The notes under the pieces: generated by a model | Seen by the model: the letters and a program-made list of their open reading frames with translations, nothing else | Told to the model about the DNA's origin: nothing | Database searches by the model: none | Shown: positions 23,136 to 35,218 of the stretch, piece after piece | Position numbering within the stretch: the first letter of the stretch is position 1 | Layout: each line of letters starts with the position of its first letter | Program-made: the position numbers and the translations under genes | Origin: Chionis minor | Lineage: Eukaryota > Chordata > Aves > Charadriiformes > Chionididae | Direction of reading: 5' to 3' | Length of the DNA: 64,000 bases | Assembly (NCBI GenBank): GCA_013398295.1 | Contig: VZSF01008944.1 | Span: 34,110 to 98,109, forward strand

Positions 23136-23211
23136 ACCAAGATAAAGATAGATAATCTTTAGATAAAGATTAGATAGATAAAGAAAGAGCCAAGAACCAA
23201 GATAAAGATAG
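23136..23211. repeat. GATA-rich segment with a 16-bp direct repeat
   Basis: The 16-mer ACCAAGATAAAGATAG occurs exactly at 23136 and 23196, 60 bases apart. The interval is full of AGATA/GATAAA steps. This is a local degenerate tandem duplication rather than a clean microsatellite. Confidence 0.85.
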
Positions 23212-26200
23212 CTAGTTCAGCAGCTGTCTCTCTTGAGCAGACACTCAACTACTTGCAAAAAGGAGTCGGATGAATTAGGGGAAGTGGGCTAAGACTTGCT
23301 AGAACTAAGTGTAAAGCAGGCATAGTGTGTCATCAGTGAGAATATCTCTTTTTATGTACAGCCATTATTGCAAACAGGTTTTATGGTACATGCAAAGACA
23401 GAAAAATCCACAGCCACCTGAGACAATAAACTATGTGTGTTCAGGTGCAATCACTTCCAGGACATTTTGAATGCATGAATCTCAAAGATAAGTAGAATTT
23501 TATGTACAAAAACGTGTTCATACTTCAATTGATGTTTCAAGGCACCTCTGTGTATCAGCTTTTAAAAGATAGCAAGTCAAATAATGCTCATTACAACTCA
23601 TTTTACTTTCCCTTTTTTTGTTTGTTTTCTCATGTTGTGAAGTCAATATTCATTACTGATGTGTAATAGGAGTTAAGCTTTTCGCTGCTTCCTCTTCCCA
23701 GCCCTAACTTGCTTCAAATACAAACTAAGTGCTATTGAGTTAAATTGTCTTTTCAAATTTGCTATAAGACAATTTGCTATTCTCGCAAATCCAGAAGAAA
23801 AATAGAAACAAGGTTTGTCTTTCTTGCAAATAGACTTTAAAAAGTCTATTCCAGGCTGAGAGGCATGTGCTGAGTTCCTGTATAGCAGCTCTTGCCAAAT
23901 CACAGTAGCATCTCAGAAGCAACCTTCCCGCTCTTCCTTAGCAGGATGTGTTTCACATTAATATAGAATAATCTGTATGAGAACTGCAACACTGCCAAGA
24001 TGAAATAGTAGAGAATGACACAGTGGAGCAAATACATTTTACTTTCATATTAATATATACTTGTTCACTTGCTTTCTGTGCACATGACCTAGCCACAGAC
24101 AAATACATCAAGAATAATTCATAATGAATGCATGGACTCCTCTCCTAATCACAAAAATTAGAAAAATTTGATAATTTTCCCTTCATTAGGAACATTAGAT
24201 TTAACTCTTAAAGCTTAAATAAAATTACATTCTGGTTAAAGATCATACTAAGAGTCCAGCAGAAATCCTTTCCTTTAAAATTTACTTTAAATATTTACAC
24301 TTATCAGACTGGAAGAAATGTTTGATAACTTTTAGTAAGAAAATTATTGAAATTCTCAATTAAAGCTTACTTTTCTGAAATACTGAAGTTCAGAATTTTT
24401 GGTGGTTTTTTTTCTTGCAAAAAGAAGTTTTCATTTTAGTTAGGATTGATCACATTTAGGAATGCACTACACATTCAGATAAATAAATAACAGTTACTAG
24501 CAATGTATACAATGAAAATAGTGGAAGAAATTAAACTTGAAAGTCATTTGCCCAAACATATTTATTCATAAAATGTGAAAAATAAAATCTCCTATAGGTA
24601 ATAACTTTCCAAGTATTCTAAACATACTTCTGTATAGATTTATTGTAAGATGGTCTATTACTATAAAAAAGCAGTTCTGGTATTTGGAAAGCAAGGGTGT
24701 CATTGCTTTCTTCCTAAATTGTTGGTGACTGACTTCAGAGTTGAGTTCACTATCTTGCCATCAACTCATGTCTTCTAGACAGATGGCAACCGCAAATATT
24801 CTTGGGATGAAACAAGGCACTGATGTAAGGCATAATGAATATGTGACAAGAATGATACCAGGTGCCAAGAAAATTCACACGATATGGTTCTAGAACTGTT
24901 TGTCTAGGGAAAACAAATTGTCTAAGTAGTTTGAGAGGAGACTTTGCTTGAAACCTCGTCAAAATCCCAGATGGGGTGGCCAAAAGATTTTGTGCTTCAT
25001 TTTAGCTCATGGGGGAGTTTTCTGCTCAGGCTGCTTCTGAAAACAGGATGAGCTGTTGATATAACAGATGAGACCACAGTACAATAACGTATTCCTGTTT
25101 GAAGGCAGAGGCCCCTCATCTTATAATTTACTGGCTTTAGGGGATGTTCTACATGCCATGAACTGTCGGACTGGGGCCAGGGGCTGGGAACACATGAATT
25201 TGAGAGCTGCAGTTCAACAGAATGGCTTTGCTTTACCTAGTCATAAACATATATTGGTTAGCTTTTCTTTCTAACCTGTCTCAGTCTTACTTAGTCTATG
25301 TGTGTACTGAGGAGTAGCTTCAGTGCTGTAAACACATTTTATTACTGTTAAGCCCTGGAGCTTCCCTTAGACTTGTTTATATAAAATCACTGTCGCTGTT
25401 GTAAACCAGGCTGAAGTCTAGCATGCCCAGCTTCAAAGTAAACAGGGAGATGAGCTTTAGGCCTAAAAAAATTTAAGCACTTAAAATAAAGGTTAATTTA
25501 GTGCCAGAAGAACTTAATTCAGACTTACTTATTTTACTTTAATGCATGCCTGGAGGCTAAGCCCAGAGCTAAGCGTGGCACAACACATGGGGCTCACCCT
25601 TTCCTTGCTTTTGTCTTGCTGCAGGGACTCAGTAAGTTACCACTTGCACTTCAAAAAGTGACTTGCCAAAAGTCACCATACTCCTTAGGCCAGGGAACAC
25701 GGGGGCTATGGATGGAAGCGAGTCTTATCCCATTCTCTGCCTCTTCACAGACAACTTGACCCTAGTAAGAAATGCCTTGAGAGCATCAAGACCCAAGAAA
25801 AAAATTACTATCTAAACAGCTGTCAGTGGCAAAGAGATCCCCAGGCTATTTCATGATTTCTGGCTTTACTTACTTCCAGCACAGCAATAGCACTAAAGAG
25901 CGTATTTGAAGCATTTTCTTTGTTCACCAGCAATAAAAGGAAGAATAGTTTGCCATGATGAAATTTTAAATAATTCTAATTGCCCAGATGAGTTTGAAGA
26001 CTGATTTGAGATCTTAAATAATATGTGTTTGTATTTTCAATTATCTAACTTGAATTTTAGAACCTTTGCAGAATTTTTAGGAAATGGAAGAGAAAGAACA
26101 TAATGATACTGAGACTTTATCATTATCTAATAAATTTCTGTCCTTGCTTTGATTGCTGCTGTTGACCTTCAAACATCTTTTATCACATTATATCCATAAG

Positions 26201-27438
26201 TTTGTTTTATTATCTTCACTTGGTCTAATTACCTGGATCATTCTATACTGTTCCCTACAGGGAAATATACTGCTGTAGTTTGGGGTTTTAAATACTAATT
26301 AAAAAATTCATTAGTCTGTGAATTAATTTCCACTCTTTGTATTTCCTCTCCCTCTTGATAGCCATCAGAATCTGATAGCAATGTAGTTGTTGCCATACTT
26401 TAATTATATTGGTAGGTTTCCTTTATCCACCTGTGGTATAGGGAAATAAACTTTGTTACACCCAGCCTAAATGCAAAGCCATCTAAACTGCAGACCTAGT
26501 AGGTTTGAATATAAATATAATTTATTTGTGCTGCATAAATAGTTCAGATGTGTTCCTAACATTTCATTATGTATTTCCTATGTAGAACAATATTTTAAAA
26601 CATCCTTCTATATATCGGTCTATATATTGAAGGCTGGGTTCATAGATCTTATTTGTTGTGATAAGTTATATACAAATGTACTGGAAACAAGAGTCAAACC
26701 ACTTCCAGTTTCTTCCTTGAAACTGGTGTTCATTCAAGTTTTACGTGCCTTGTGCACACACGGTTCCATGAAAGTGACTTTAAGATTGTGGATACATCAA
26801 TGGCAGCTTTTTGTTCCTATAGCTGATATATGCAAGCTAGTGTTCACTGACTGAAGTAAATGGACAGGTTTTAATGACATAGGATTCAGATGTGTTATGG
26901 AAAACTTCAGGGATGGCATGGTTGCTATAAAAGCAAGATCCAGAGAGAAGCTGTTTTTTAAAATCACAGAAAAATGCTGTAACAATGCAATGGGAACACC
27001 CATGCCTGTTGAACCTCAGAAACACCAATATGTCCTGTTGGTTACTTAGGAACACCTCTGTGTGATATCATTTAGAATGCTGTAAACTACAAAAACAAGC
27101 ATCTAATCAGTTATGCATCCATCTTCCACTCTGTACCCAACTAGCCATGCACTGCTTCATTTAGTTTTGTCCTTTGTTTTCCCTGTTACAAAGCTGAGTG
27201 AAAAAAGCATTGGAAGAGTTCCTTTGTGCAGAAATTCATTAAGATCTTGTCCACTTGACCTCTATCAGTCTGTATTAAATTTAATTTAAAAAAAAAAAAA
27301 AGTGTCTTTCTAGATTGGGTCCTCGTTTCTCATGAAAATGATAGAAATGGCTGTCGTAATTCTTGTTCCACTAAGGCTAAAGTAATTTTAAATTACAGCC
27401 TTATATGATGCAGAATAGAAAAGTTCTTTGAAACTCAC

Positions 27439-27472
27439 CAAGGATGATAGGGTCATATTGGTGCAACAAAGT
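27439..27472 (-). CDS. Candidate 34-bp exon-like segment (minus strand)
   Basis: On the minus strand a modest acceptor (TTACTACTGCTAG) is followed by 11 codons reading TLLHQYDPIIL plus one base, then a strong donor (CCTTG|GTGAGTTT). The entry phase fits the exit of the exon candidate at 30966-31166, and its exit phase fits 14725-14747. Both ends could be chance at this size, and I do not recognise the peptide. Confidence 0.15.
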
Positions 27473-29337
27473 CTAGCAGTAGTAACCCAGGTCCATATTA
27501 TGAACACTGAGATGGTATTGTTTCTGGGATAAAAGTGTGGAATTGCTACTGCTACTGCTTGTCCTTACTCTGGCTCCTGTTTCTTGAATTGCTTCCTGCA
27601 CATTTACAGAACCTTAGTAGGAGAGGTTGAAGCTGCAGATCCATTGTACTGCGAAGTACAAAGATATGTATCCCTGGCTGGGAAGGAGGACTACAGCCCA
27701 GAGTTTTACATTCCAGATGACAACTGCATTTGTCAGGATGTTATAAACAAATAATTACGAGAGGTTTCCAGGCTGCAAATCTCCAAGCAAATCTCAAAGG
27801 CGAAGGGTTCCATTCACATTTCTTTTCTCCTGGCACCTCCTGTGGCCAGTTTAGGCATATCTTTGCCACTGCCACCTTTTTCAAGTGCTGGCTGAATTCC
27901 CCTTGGACATCCCTAGCTTGTTCTATGAGACGTATTAAGAGTTTAGAGAAATATTTTGCATTTTAGGTTCAGAGCAGCCTAGATAAGGAGCTACCTAGAT
28001 GTTTGAATGTTATGTATGACAAGAGTAAATGTCAATGTTTCCAAGTTCCTTTGTATAACTGAGTCTATATTCTTTTACAGTTGTGCTTTAACTCCCCTGA
28101 ACAGACTATTGTCTTCAGAATTAAGTAGTTCTAAAATGTCTCTGTTTTTTCAGAACTTGTACTAACACTTTCTGAGAACTGGATGGATAATTTCTATTAT
28201 TTGACCACATATTCGGAAACATCAAGATCACCGGTCATTTCTGAAATACACAAATAAAACATCACATCCTTAACTTGCTCTTCCAAGCAAATAAAACATT
28301 CAGTGATTTTTAATGGCAATACATATCATTCAGAAGCTCATGAGGAAACAAAGTGAAGGATCAACAATCTGATGCTTCACACCCTTATTAGCAAATTACA
28401 AAATTAAGGTTTCAAAGCAGCAGACTGTCAATGATATTCCTTCTTCTGCTGTCTCTAAAGTATAGAAAAAAATTAACTGTAAGAGCACATTTGCATTCAT
28501 TCATATCAAATAGCATTCCCGCTCTCGCATACAAGATATACAATCTCCTCTTATGCTGAACACAAGCTGGTACAGTTCAGTAATGAATGTATGCAAGTCT
28601 AAAGAGATTATTTCAGCTGGTTGTTATCTAGCTGGGTCAGAGTTTAGATAGGGAGGCACAAAAGTCAAAAGAGACAAGCAGCATAGGTGGCCTGTGGATA
28701 AAGAGGTTTATTCTTCTGTGCAATCAATCGCTTTCAGAGGCAAAGAGTTTGTTTCACGAGCAGGGAAAAAAAATGCATATATGACTGAGAGGGTGAACGA
28801 GCTTTGAAGAGGCATGAGTACATTTGACTGAGTAGTGGCACACCGGTTTCATCTTGAACATCCAGTTCAGATTACACCACATAAATACACACTCCAGGAA
28901 CTAAGTATGTGCAAATTTCCCTTAACTTTACCCTGATGCTTTTCCAGTTTCAGTTAAAAAACCTATTTACAACTAATTAAGGCAAAAAAAAATTCGTATT
29001 CTCATAACAGGAAGTTAACTGATTAAAAGTTATAAATGAAACAGAAAATATGTATTACATTGTTCTATTTGCAGACAATATTGAGTTGGGTGAAAAAAAA
29101 AAAAATTTGATTAACTAATGGCCAGATTTCTACTGGGGCTTGAGCACAGCATTCCAGTTTAACTTCATGAGAATAAAGCACTGAAACAGATTTTAAAAAG
29201 CTGGCCCTAATACTAACATTTTCAAGTCTGATTATTAAAGGTAGAAGTTTTACTGAGGTTCTGAGTTTGCACTAACAAATGTATGAACAAAATAGCCCCT
29301 CTATTTTCTATAAGATTGGAGTCAGAAACATCTATTA

Positions 29338-29768
29338 CAGAATCACAACATGGTTGTGGTTGGAAGGGACCTCAGGAGGTTAGCTGGTCCAAACCCCCTG
29401 CTCAGGTAGGACCACCCACAGCCAGTTGCCCAGGACCATGTCCAGATGGCTTTTAAATATCTCCAAAATGGACACTCCACAGCCTCTCCAAGCAACCTGT
29501 ACCAGTGCTCGGATGCCCTCACAGTAACAGAGTGTTTCCTGATATTTAGATGGCACCTCCCGTGCTTCAGTTTGAGCCTCTGGTTCTGCCTCTGGGCACC
29601 ACTGAAAAGAGCCTGGCTCTTTTTTGCAAAGCTGCTCTCTGGCTGGGCAGTTCCCAGCGTGTACTTGTGCCTGGGGTTGTTTTGCCCCAGGTACAGGACT
29701 TTGCACTTCCCTTTGATGAACTGCACGAGGATCCTGTCAGCCCATTTCTCCAACAATTTAGAAATTAG
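29338..29768 (-). mobile_element. CR1 LINE, minus strand, with internal in-frame deletion
   Basis: The left end is the CR1 3' terminus in reverse (ACAGAATCACAACATGG, GGTTGGAAGGGACCTC). In element sense one frame of about 137 codons runs from 29756 to 29343. It starts with the reverse transcriptase block LEKWADRILVQF-KGKCKVL and continues to ESSFAKK. It then passes directly into the far downstream block RLKLKHGRCHLNIRKHSVTV. About 120 codons that normally lie between these blocks are absent, with the junction near 29600-29618. The 5' part is truncated at about 29768. Confidence 0.88.
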
Positions 29769-30965
29769 TATGAGGACTCATCCCACTAAACAAATCGTGG
29801 ATTGGCCAACCCTTCCATCAGACAAAAAGTGAGGACAAGGTGATCCTGCAGTAAGGAAAGGATTTAGAAAGAGATGATTTGGGAAGAAGTCAAAGAACTA
29901 GGAAGCCAGATTTATACTTGAGTGAAGACTGTGGTACTGTTTTTTTAATCGGTAAAGATCAATCCACCATTCCAAAACCAGGAGTCAATCATGTGCCCAA
30001 AGAACTGAGAAGGAAGAAAGAAAAATTATTCTAGTTGGTCATTATGTGTGATTTTCATCATTGTTAAACATCTGCAGCTCCAGTTAAACATTTGGCCAAG
30101 AGTTTAAAATGCAATGTTGCACCACATGCTCCATAGCTGGGATTACCACCATTTTGTTTTGTTCCAAGTGTGGAACCCCTGAAGAAGTAAATAAGTAAAA
30201 CAGAGACCACGTGATTTTTTAACTTCAGAAGCTGATTACCAACCTGCACTGTTTGTCAGAAAACTGGTGATATGGTTAAAGAGAAAAAAAGAAAAATGGA
30301 GCATGTGTTTTTATTCTTGTGTTCACTGTGTTCTGCCTGCAAAGATGCACAAAAGGTCACATATATCTTTGAACAGAAAATGATTGCTCTTGACATATAA
30401 GTCAATATAGCTTGTAAAGTGTGAGAAAGTATAATGTGACACAAAGCTCACCCTGCACGTCTCTCCCTCAGTTCTTCTCTAATAATGTGAGGTGAGTAAA
30501 ATTTCCTTCTCTTACCTTATATTTTTTGTCTATTTAAATATTAGGATCTTTTAGTTCATTTGCCTACCACAATGGAAAGTATCTTACTTGGTATCTCTAG
30601 AGTTTAAAAAACAACAATAGCATATTTCCAGACTTAATATTTCTAAAAGAAAAAATTCTGCTTGAATGCCTCTCACATTTGTACTAGTGGCAATATGGGT
30701 ATTTCCTAGAGCCGAGTCTTAACTGCATAAAGCCGTCTTTTTTATCAAAACTAGAAAGAATGAGGGTATATCTAATCTAAAATGGAAGTGGCAGAATAGT
30801 TTCTGTAGGTGTCTAGAGTTCAAACCTTGAAAAAAGGGCTAACTTAATAATACCAAGATTTTCCTCAGTTATTAATATGAAGACATTAGGATTTTTACCT
30901 ACTACAATTTTCAATAACAAAAAAAAAAAAATAGAATACTATATTAAATGTAGTACAAAACTTAC

Positions 30966-31166
30966 TGGCAACAAGTACAGTCCAAATAAAATCTTGGCAG
31001 CCTGAATAGACAATTTGATAATTGAGTCACCACTTTCTAGAGTAGGATCCAATTTCAGACTGACTGAGAGTGTTTGCCAGTTGTACAATGCACAGAGTCT
31101 CCTGAATGCTAAAACGGTGGATTTTATGATAGCCAAGTTCCAAATAAACCAATGCACCTTCCTGAC
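30966..31166 (-). CDS. Best exon candidate of the window (201 bp, phase 0-0), gene unknown
   Basis: On the minus strand a strong acceptor (GTTTTTTTCTGTCCCTGGTAG|G) is followed by exactly 67 open codons and a strong donor (TTGCCA|GTAAGT). The splice AG is the last part of an in-frame TAG, so the frame is open only from the splice site. The peptide starts VRKVHWFIWNLAIIKS, has a middle block SLKLDPTLESGDSII and ends AAKILFGLYLLP. A second minus frame (to 31027) and a 99-codon plus frame (31015-31314) are also open across this place, so frame choice rests on the splice sites. I do not recognise the protein. It could be a real exon or a relic of coding sequence. Confidence 0.4.
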
Positions 31167-33520
31167 CTACCAGGGACAGAAAAAAACTTTTCTGATATTT
31201 CCGCAAGACCATGTTACAACATGTGGCACTGCAATATCAGCTAGAAATAATTGCTTGTGCTTGTATATTGCATGGAAACACACTAATAAAAGCATGCCCA
31301 GACATAATCCTTAATAGATTTTTCCAATATTAATGTAGTTCCATTGATGCTTGGTTTTTCTCTGTGATCTCATCGAATTTCACATGGCTACAGTATTCGT
31401 AGTTGTGCCAGGGCTGAGCAGGACGGAAACATAAAGAAAAATGTTAGCCATACACCAAAACCAACACCTTACTAAATAAGTATTTGAAGAAAAGTTGATG
31501 CATAAAATCAGTAAAGGTATCCCATTCAAACTGCAAATTGAGGAAGGTTGTAAGAAAACATAAATGCAGTGCTTAAATTAAAATTTATTTCTTAGAGTCA
31601 ACAAGAGAGTCAAAAATACAAACTTCAGATATCTTCAGATATCTCACTGATAGTATAAACTGTCATATTATGATTTAAGAACCTGGTTCTACTTCAGTTA
31701 CACAAAATCCTTTTTCATTTTCTAGGATATAAAATATAAAATGATGTTATAAAGATCTATTGCAGGAGGGTCCTATCAGCCAGTCATTAAAACCCAGAAC
31801 ATCTGAAGGGTAAACTAAGACCAGAGGTTTTAGCAAAACCAAAAAGCACTGTGAAAAATTCCATGCAGCTATAGAGGGAAACATGTAAATCACTGTAAAA
31901 TGATTATAATTTGCTTGTTCTGAATATAGTTAATATTTGATTAGGTAGGTGCTTGGAGTTAATGTCCTTCTTAATTAAATCAGACTCCTCCTTCTCTAGC
32001 CCAAGAGAAAAAAAAAAGATTGATCATGCTTTTTTTCAAATGCTAATTACTATAAGCAGGGAAAGTCTTAAATCAGAATGCTTTATTCAGTCCTGCTGCT
32101 TCATCCATTTGGATCCTATTCACATTTCCTTGGGAGGCCTGCTCTTTTGTATCTGTGAAAATAAGCACAGATGTTGGCTCCACCTTCCTCAAAGCAAGTT
32201 TTGCCTAATGACCACTTTGAATGTATCCCACTTGCACCTGTTCAGCATTTTAAAGTAAAATAGAGCACAATTGACTCCAAATATCTTGTCCAGATTTTCT
32301 TAACTTGATTATGTTGCCATAAAAGCCAAGAGATGATTTGAGCAGCAGCCACAGTATCAGCTGGAGTAGAGCCAAGTTCATCATTCCTGGAAGCATTTTT
32401 TTGTTGCTGTGGAAAGTCTGACTTGGAAGATACTGCAGATTAATTAGAACATTAGATGTCACTACTACTGCACTGAGGTACAAAGAGAAGCAAAGATAAC
32501 CATATGCAATTATTTATAACCCACTGAGTATACAAAAATGCTAATATTAAAACGGTCACACTGATCTCAATATGACATTTCTGCAGAACTGCTCTTTTCT
32601 TTATCAGAATGCACTAGCTCTCTTACTTGCTACCTCCTCCTGCAACAGAAATACAAATACTCGCATTCCGCTATTATACTTCCTTCTTCTTCCATTACAA
32701 CTGTCTGAATTGCAAAATTATTCTCTCACAGAATTCACCAAATCCTACCATCATTAAATTTCTTGTCAGTTTCCTAAGGTTTTCAACAGTCTGGAAAAAA
32801 TACTTTCATTTACACTTTCATAATTATGAATAAACTTTTCTGAAATCTGTAGATCTGCTTCTGGTTTTACAATACTAAATCAAAGGCAATTTGGCCTAAC
32901 AATGTATATCTTCAGATAATTATTATCACCATTTAAATTTATACAAAACCATTGCCTCATAGCAAATAAGACTTCACATTTAATGAGTGATTCCTTTGCT
33001 CCAAAATTGAATGAAACGATGATGTTTCACAGTTCTGTTTGAAAATTAATTTCCTATGTGAAGTGATGAGAAAAAACGACACTTGATGAAATGGAAAAAA
33101 AAAATCAATTTGATGTTTTAACTATGCATGCTAGTATGTGACAGAACATTTAAAAAATAGAACCAGATAGCCATTCTGCAAAGAATTATTAGCATTTGGT
33201 TCAAAAAAAAATGTGAAACTGAGATATCTTGCTATTATCAGGAGGAATTTTCTTGACTTTTTTTCACTTCCATTGGATACTCTCCAATGGAAGATGGTTT
33301 GGTAAACTGATGGTGAGGCTCAACTTTAGATTTGATAAGTCTAATTAGAAGACCTTGATTGCAGTTGCTTAAAATTCCATGACGACATTTTTTCCCCACA
33401 GCATCTAAAATAAAGGAATTTTATATCCATTTCTTGATTTTGTATCTTCACCTGTTTTCTCCTAACAGAGTCCTGTAATGTGAATTTTATGTTGCATAAT
33501 TATGCATGTACATACGAATT

Positions 33521-33547
33521 ATGTATGTGTGTGTATGTATGTATGTT
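33521..33547. repeat. Short TATG/TGTG microsatellite
   Basis: An imperfect run of ATGTATGTGTGTGTATGTAT and two further units, next to an A/T-rich stretch containing palindromic ATGCATGTACAT-like sequence. Confidence 0.85.
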
Positions 33548-34981
33548 TCCTATGTAGATTGCAAGGAAGAAAATGATTCAATATGATATTAGAGGAGGAT
33601 TGTTAGTAGATAATAAGGTATAGACTACTAACAGATTCACGACTTAATTTGCCGATTTTTTTTCTCATGAGAATTGAGTAAGGCAGAATTCTTACAGAAT
33701 TCTTAACTATTGGAATAATTAAAAAATATATTCTAATGCAAGCATATGAGGAGAATAGTGAAGTCCTTACAGAAAACCTACATTGTAACATTTTCTGACT
33801 TGGTGCTTGCTTTGGTTTTTTAGCATCCTCCCTAAAGTAAAATAAATGCCCAGTGTAAATTATCTAGTATTTCATAAAGCATCACATATTTGAATTAACT
33901 GCTGACATCTCATTATTTAAAAAAAAAAAAAAGAAGAAATGCTGTTCTTCAGATGATAAATGGATTATACTAAGACACTTCTATATGCTCCTCTAAATCA
34001 TGTCACCTCTTAATGCAAGCCAAAATCAAATGGCTTACATTACAAAATGCTATCATAATGCAAACTATAAAAATTAAAAAGATTTGTTATTGATATCAAA
34101 TGTCTGGTAACCAATGCTGTCACTTGTTATAATAAAATATCTGACCGTCACATTCCTACTGAAGTTCTCACATATAAAGAAAGACATACGATGTGTTGTG
34201 ATTTGGTCTTCCTGTGACTGTACACAATTTAAAATTATATCTGCTGAAAAACAGTAATGATCCCATTAAACACAGAATAAATGCATTATACTGGCTAAAA
34301 ATCATTCAAAAGTCCACTGATCCAGAAATTAAACTGTCACTGACAAAATATCAAGCTACACCTTAGCCAGTCAAATGAACATAATGTTCGGTAACACAGC
34401 ATAGTATTTCATACTAGAAATTGCTTTAAATTAGATATGTTGCATCTTTAATCCTCCGTCAGCTGACCTGACAATAAATATGAAGAATTACTAATAGTAT
34501 ATAATCTCAAGATTATTACATTATTACACAAAATTATTGTCCTTTTTTTTTTTTTGTCTTCATACTGAGGTGAACCTATATGGATACAGACGATTATAAT
34601 ACATATCGAGAACTTGAAGATTTTCAAGTTATATTTCAAAATTAGTTTTGAGTACAAATATTTTTTTTATTCAAAATGAAACTTAAAAAAAGCGCCAAAA
34701 ACAGTGCAACGTTAATCATTGAAAGAGGTCATTTTAACGCATTCTTAAATTGTTACAGTAATCCAACAACTGCAGCTAGCAATTTAAACCTCGAGGGTGA
34801 AGCACATGTCATGCCACCTTCCTTACCTACACAGAGAAGCACACAGGGCGGACAGATTCTCAACTGGAGTAGGTTGCCATTGCCATTTAGTCAATGGGAC
34901 TAAATAGCTTCATGCAGGCTAAGGATCAAACCCAGAAGACAGGGGATCACTAAACAGAGGAAAATGTAATAGTTCCCTTGC

Positions 34982-35218
34982 TTAGCTTGGGTAAGCGTCC
35001 AGAACTGGTGCAGCTTTTCCATTCTCTTCCCCATCCTTCATTTCAGCGCATACCCGTTATATTTTCTGAATACAGGCAGCTTCCTCCACACAAATATAAG
35101 TTTGCAGACGATCAGATTCATAAAAACGCGTGATAGGCAGGGTTCCGCAGTAATCATACTGGATTGTATCCTCAAGCGATCTCTCCTCTGCCCAAGTGAA
35201 GTCGTTAGCACCAGCCAT
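34982..35218 (-). other. CpG-rich open frame with one internal stop (possible exon or gene relic)
   Basis: A minus-strand ATG in a good initiation context (CACAAATGG) opens a frame of 53 codons starting MAGANDFTWAEERSLEDTIQ and passing through RFYESDRLQTYICVEEAAC. A TAA at 35057-35059 interrupts it, and the same frame then runs 24 more codons, ending KAAPVLDAYPS before TAA. The 237 bases hold nine CpGs, about three times the density of the next 240 bases. The peptide is acidic and cysteine-containing and looks coding-like, but matches nothing I know. Options are a real short first exon, a decayed gene or retrocopy, or a domesticated or viral fragment. A short overlapping frame in another phase is probably its shadow. 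Confidence 0.3.

Larger units (their letters stand above)
14146..29337. other. Long AT-rich non-coding stretch
   Basis: About 15 kb without any confidently identified repeat or gene. It contains minor simple repeats, two small exon-like segments on the minus strand (14725-14747 and 27439-27472), and a somewhat GC-richer patch at about 21570-22640 with no recognised content. The absence of CR1 here contrasts with the flanks and would fit a long intron or conserved intergenic DNA. Confidence 0.6.

Noticed and set aside
30472..30491. 20-bp microexon-like segment with excellent sites (CTCTCCCTCAG and GAG|GTGAGT), plus strand
   Set aside because: Too short to judge coding potential. Such pairs are expected by chance in 64 kb, and it is on the opposite strand to the main candidates.
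31015..31314. 99-codon plus-strand frame overlapping the minus-strand exon candidate
   Set aside because: No convincing splice sites or domain on the plus strand. The minus-strand reading is bounded by good acceptor and donor sites.
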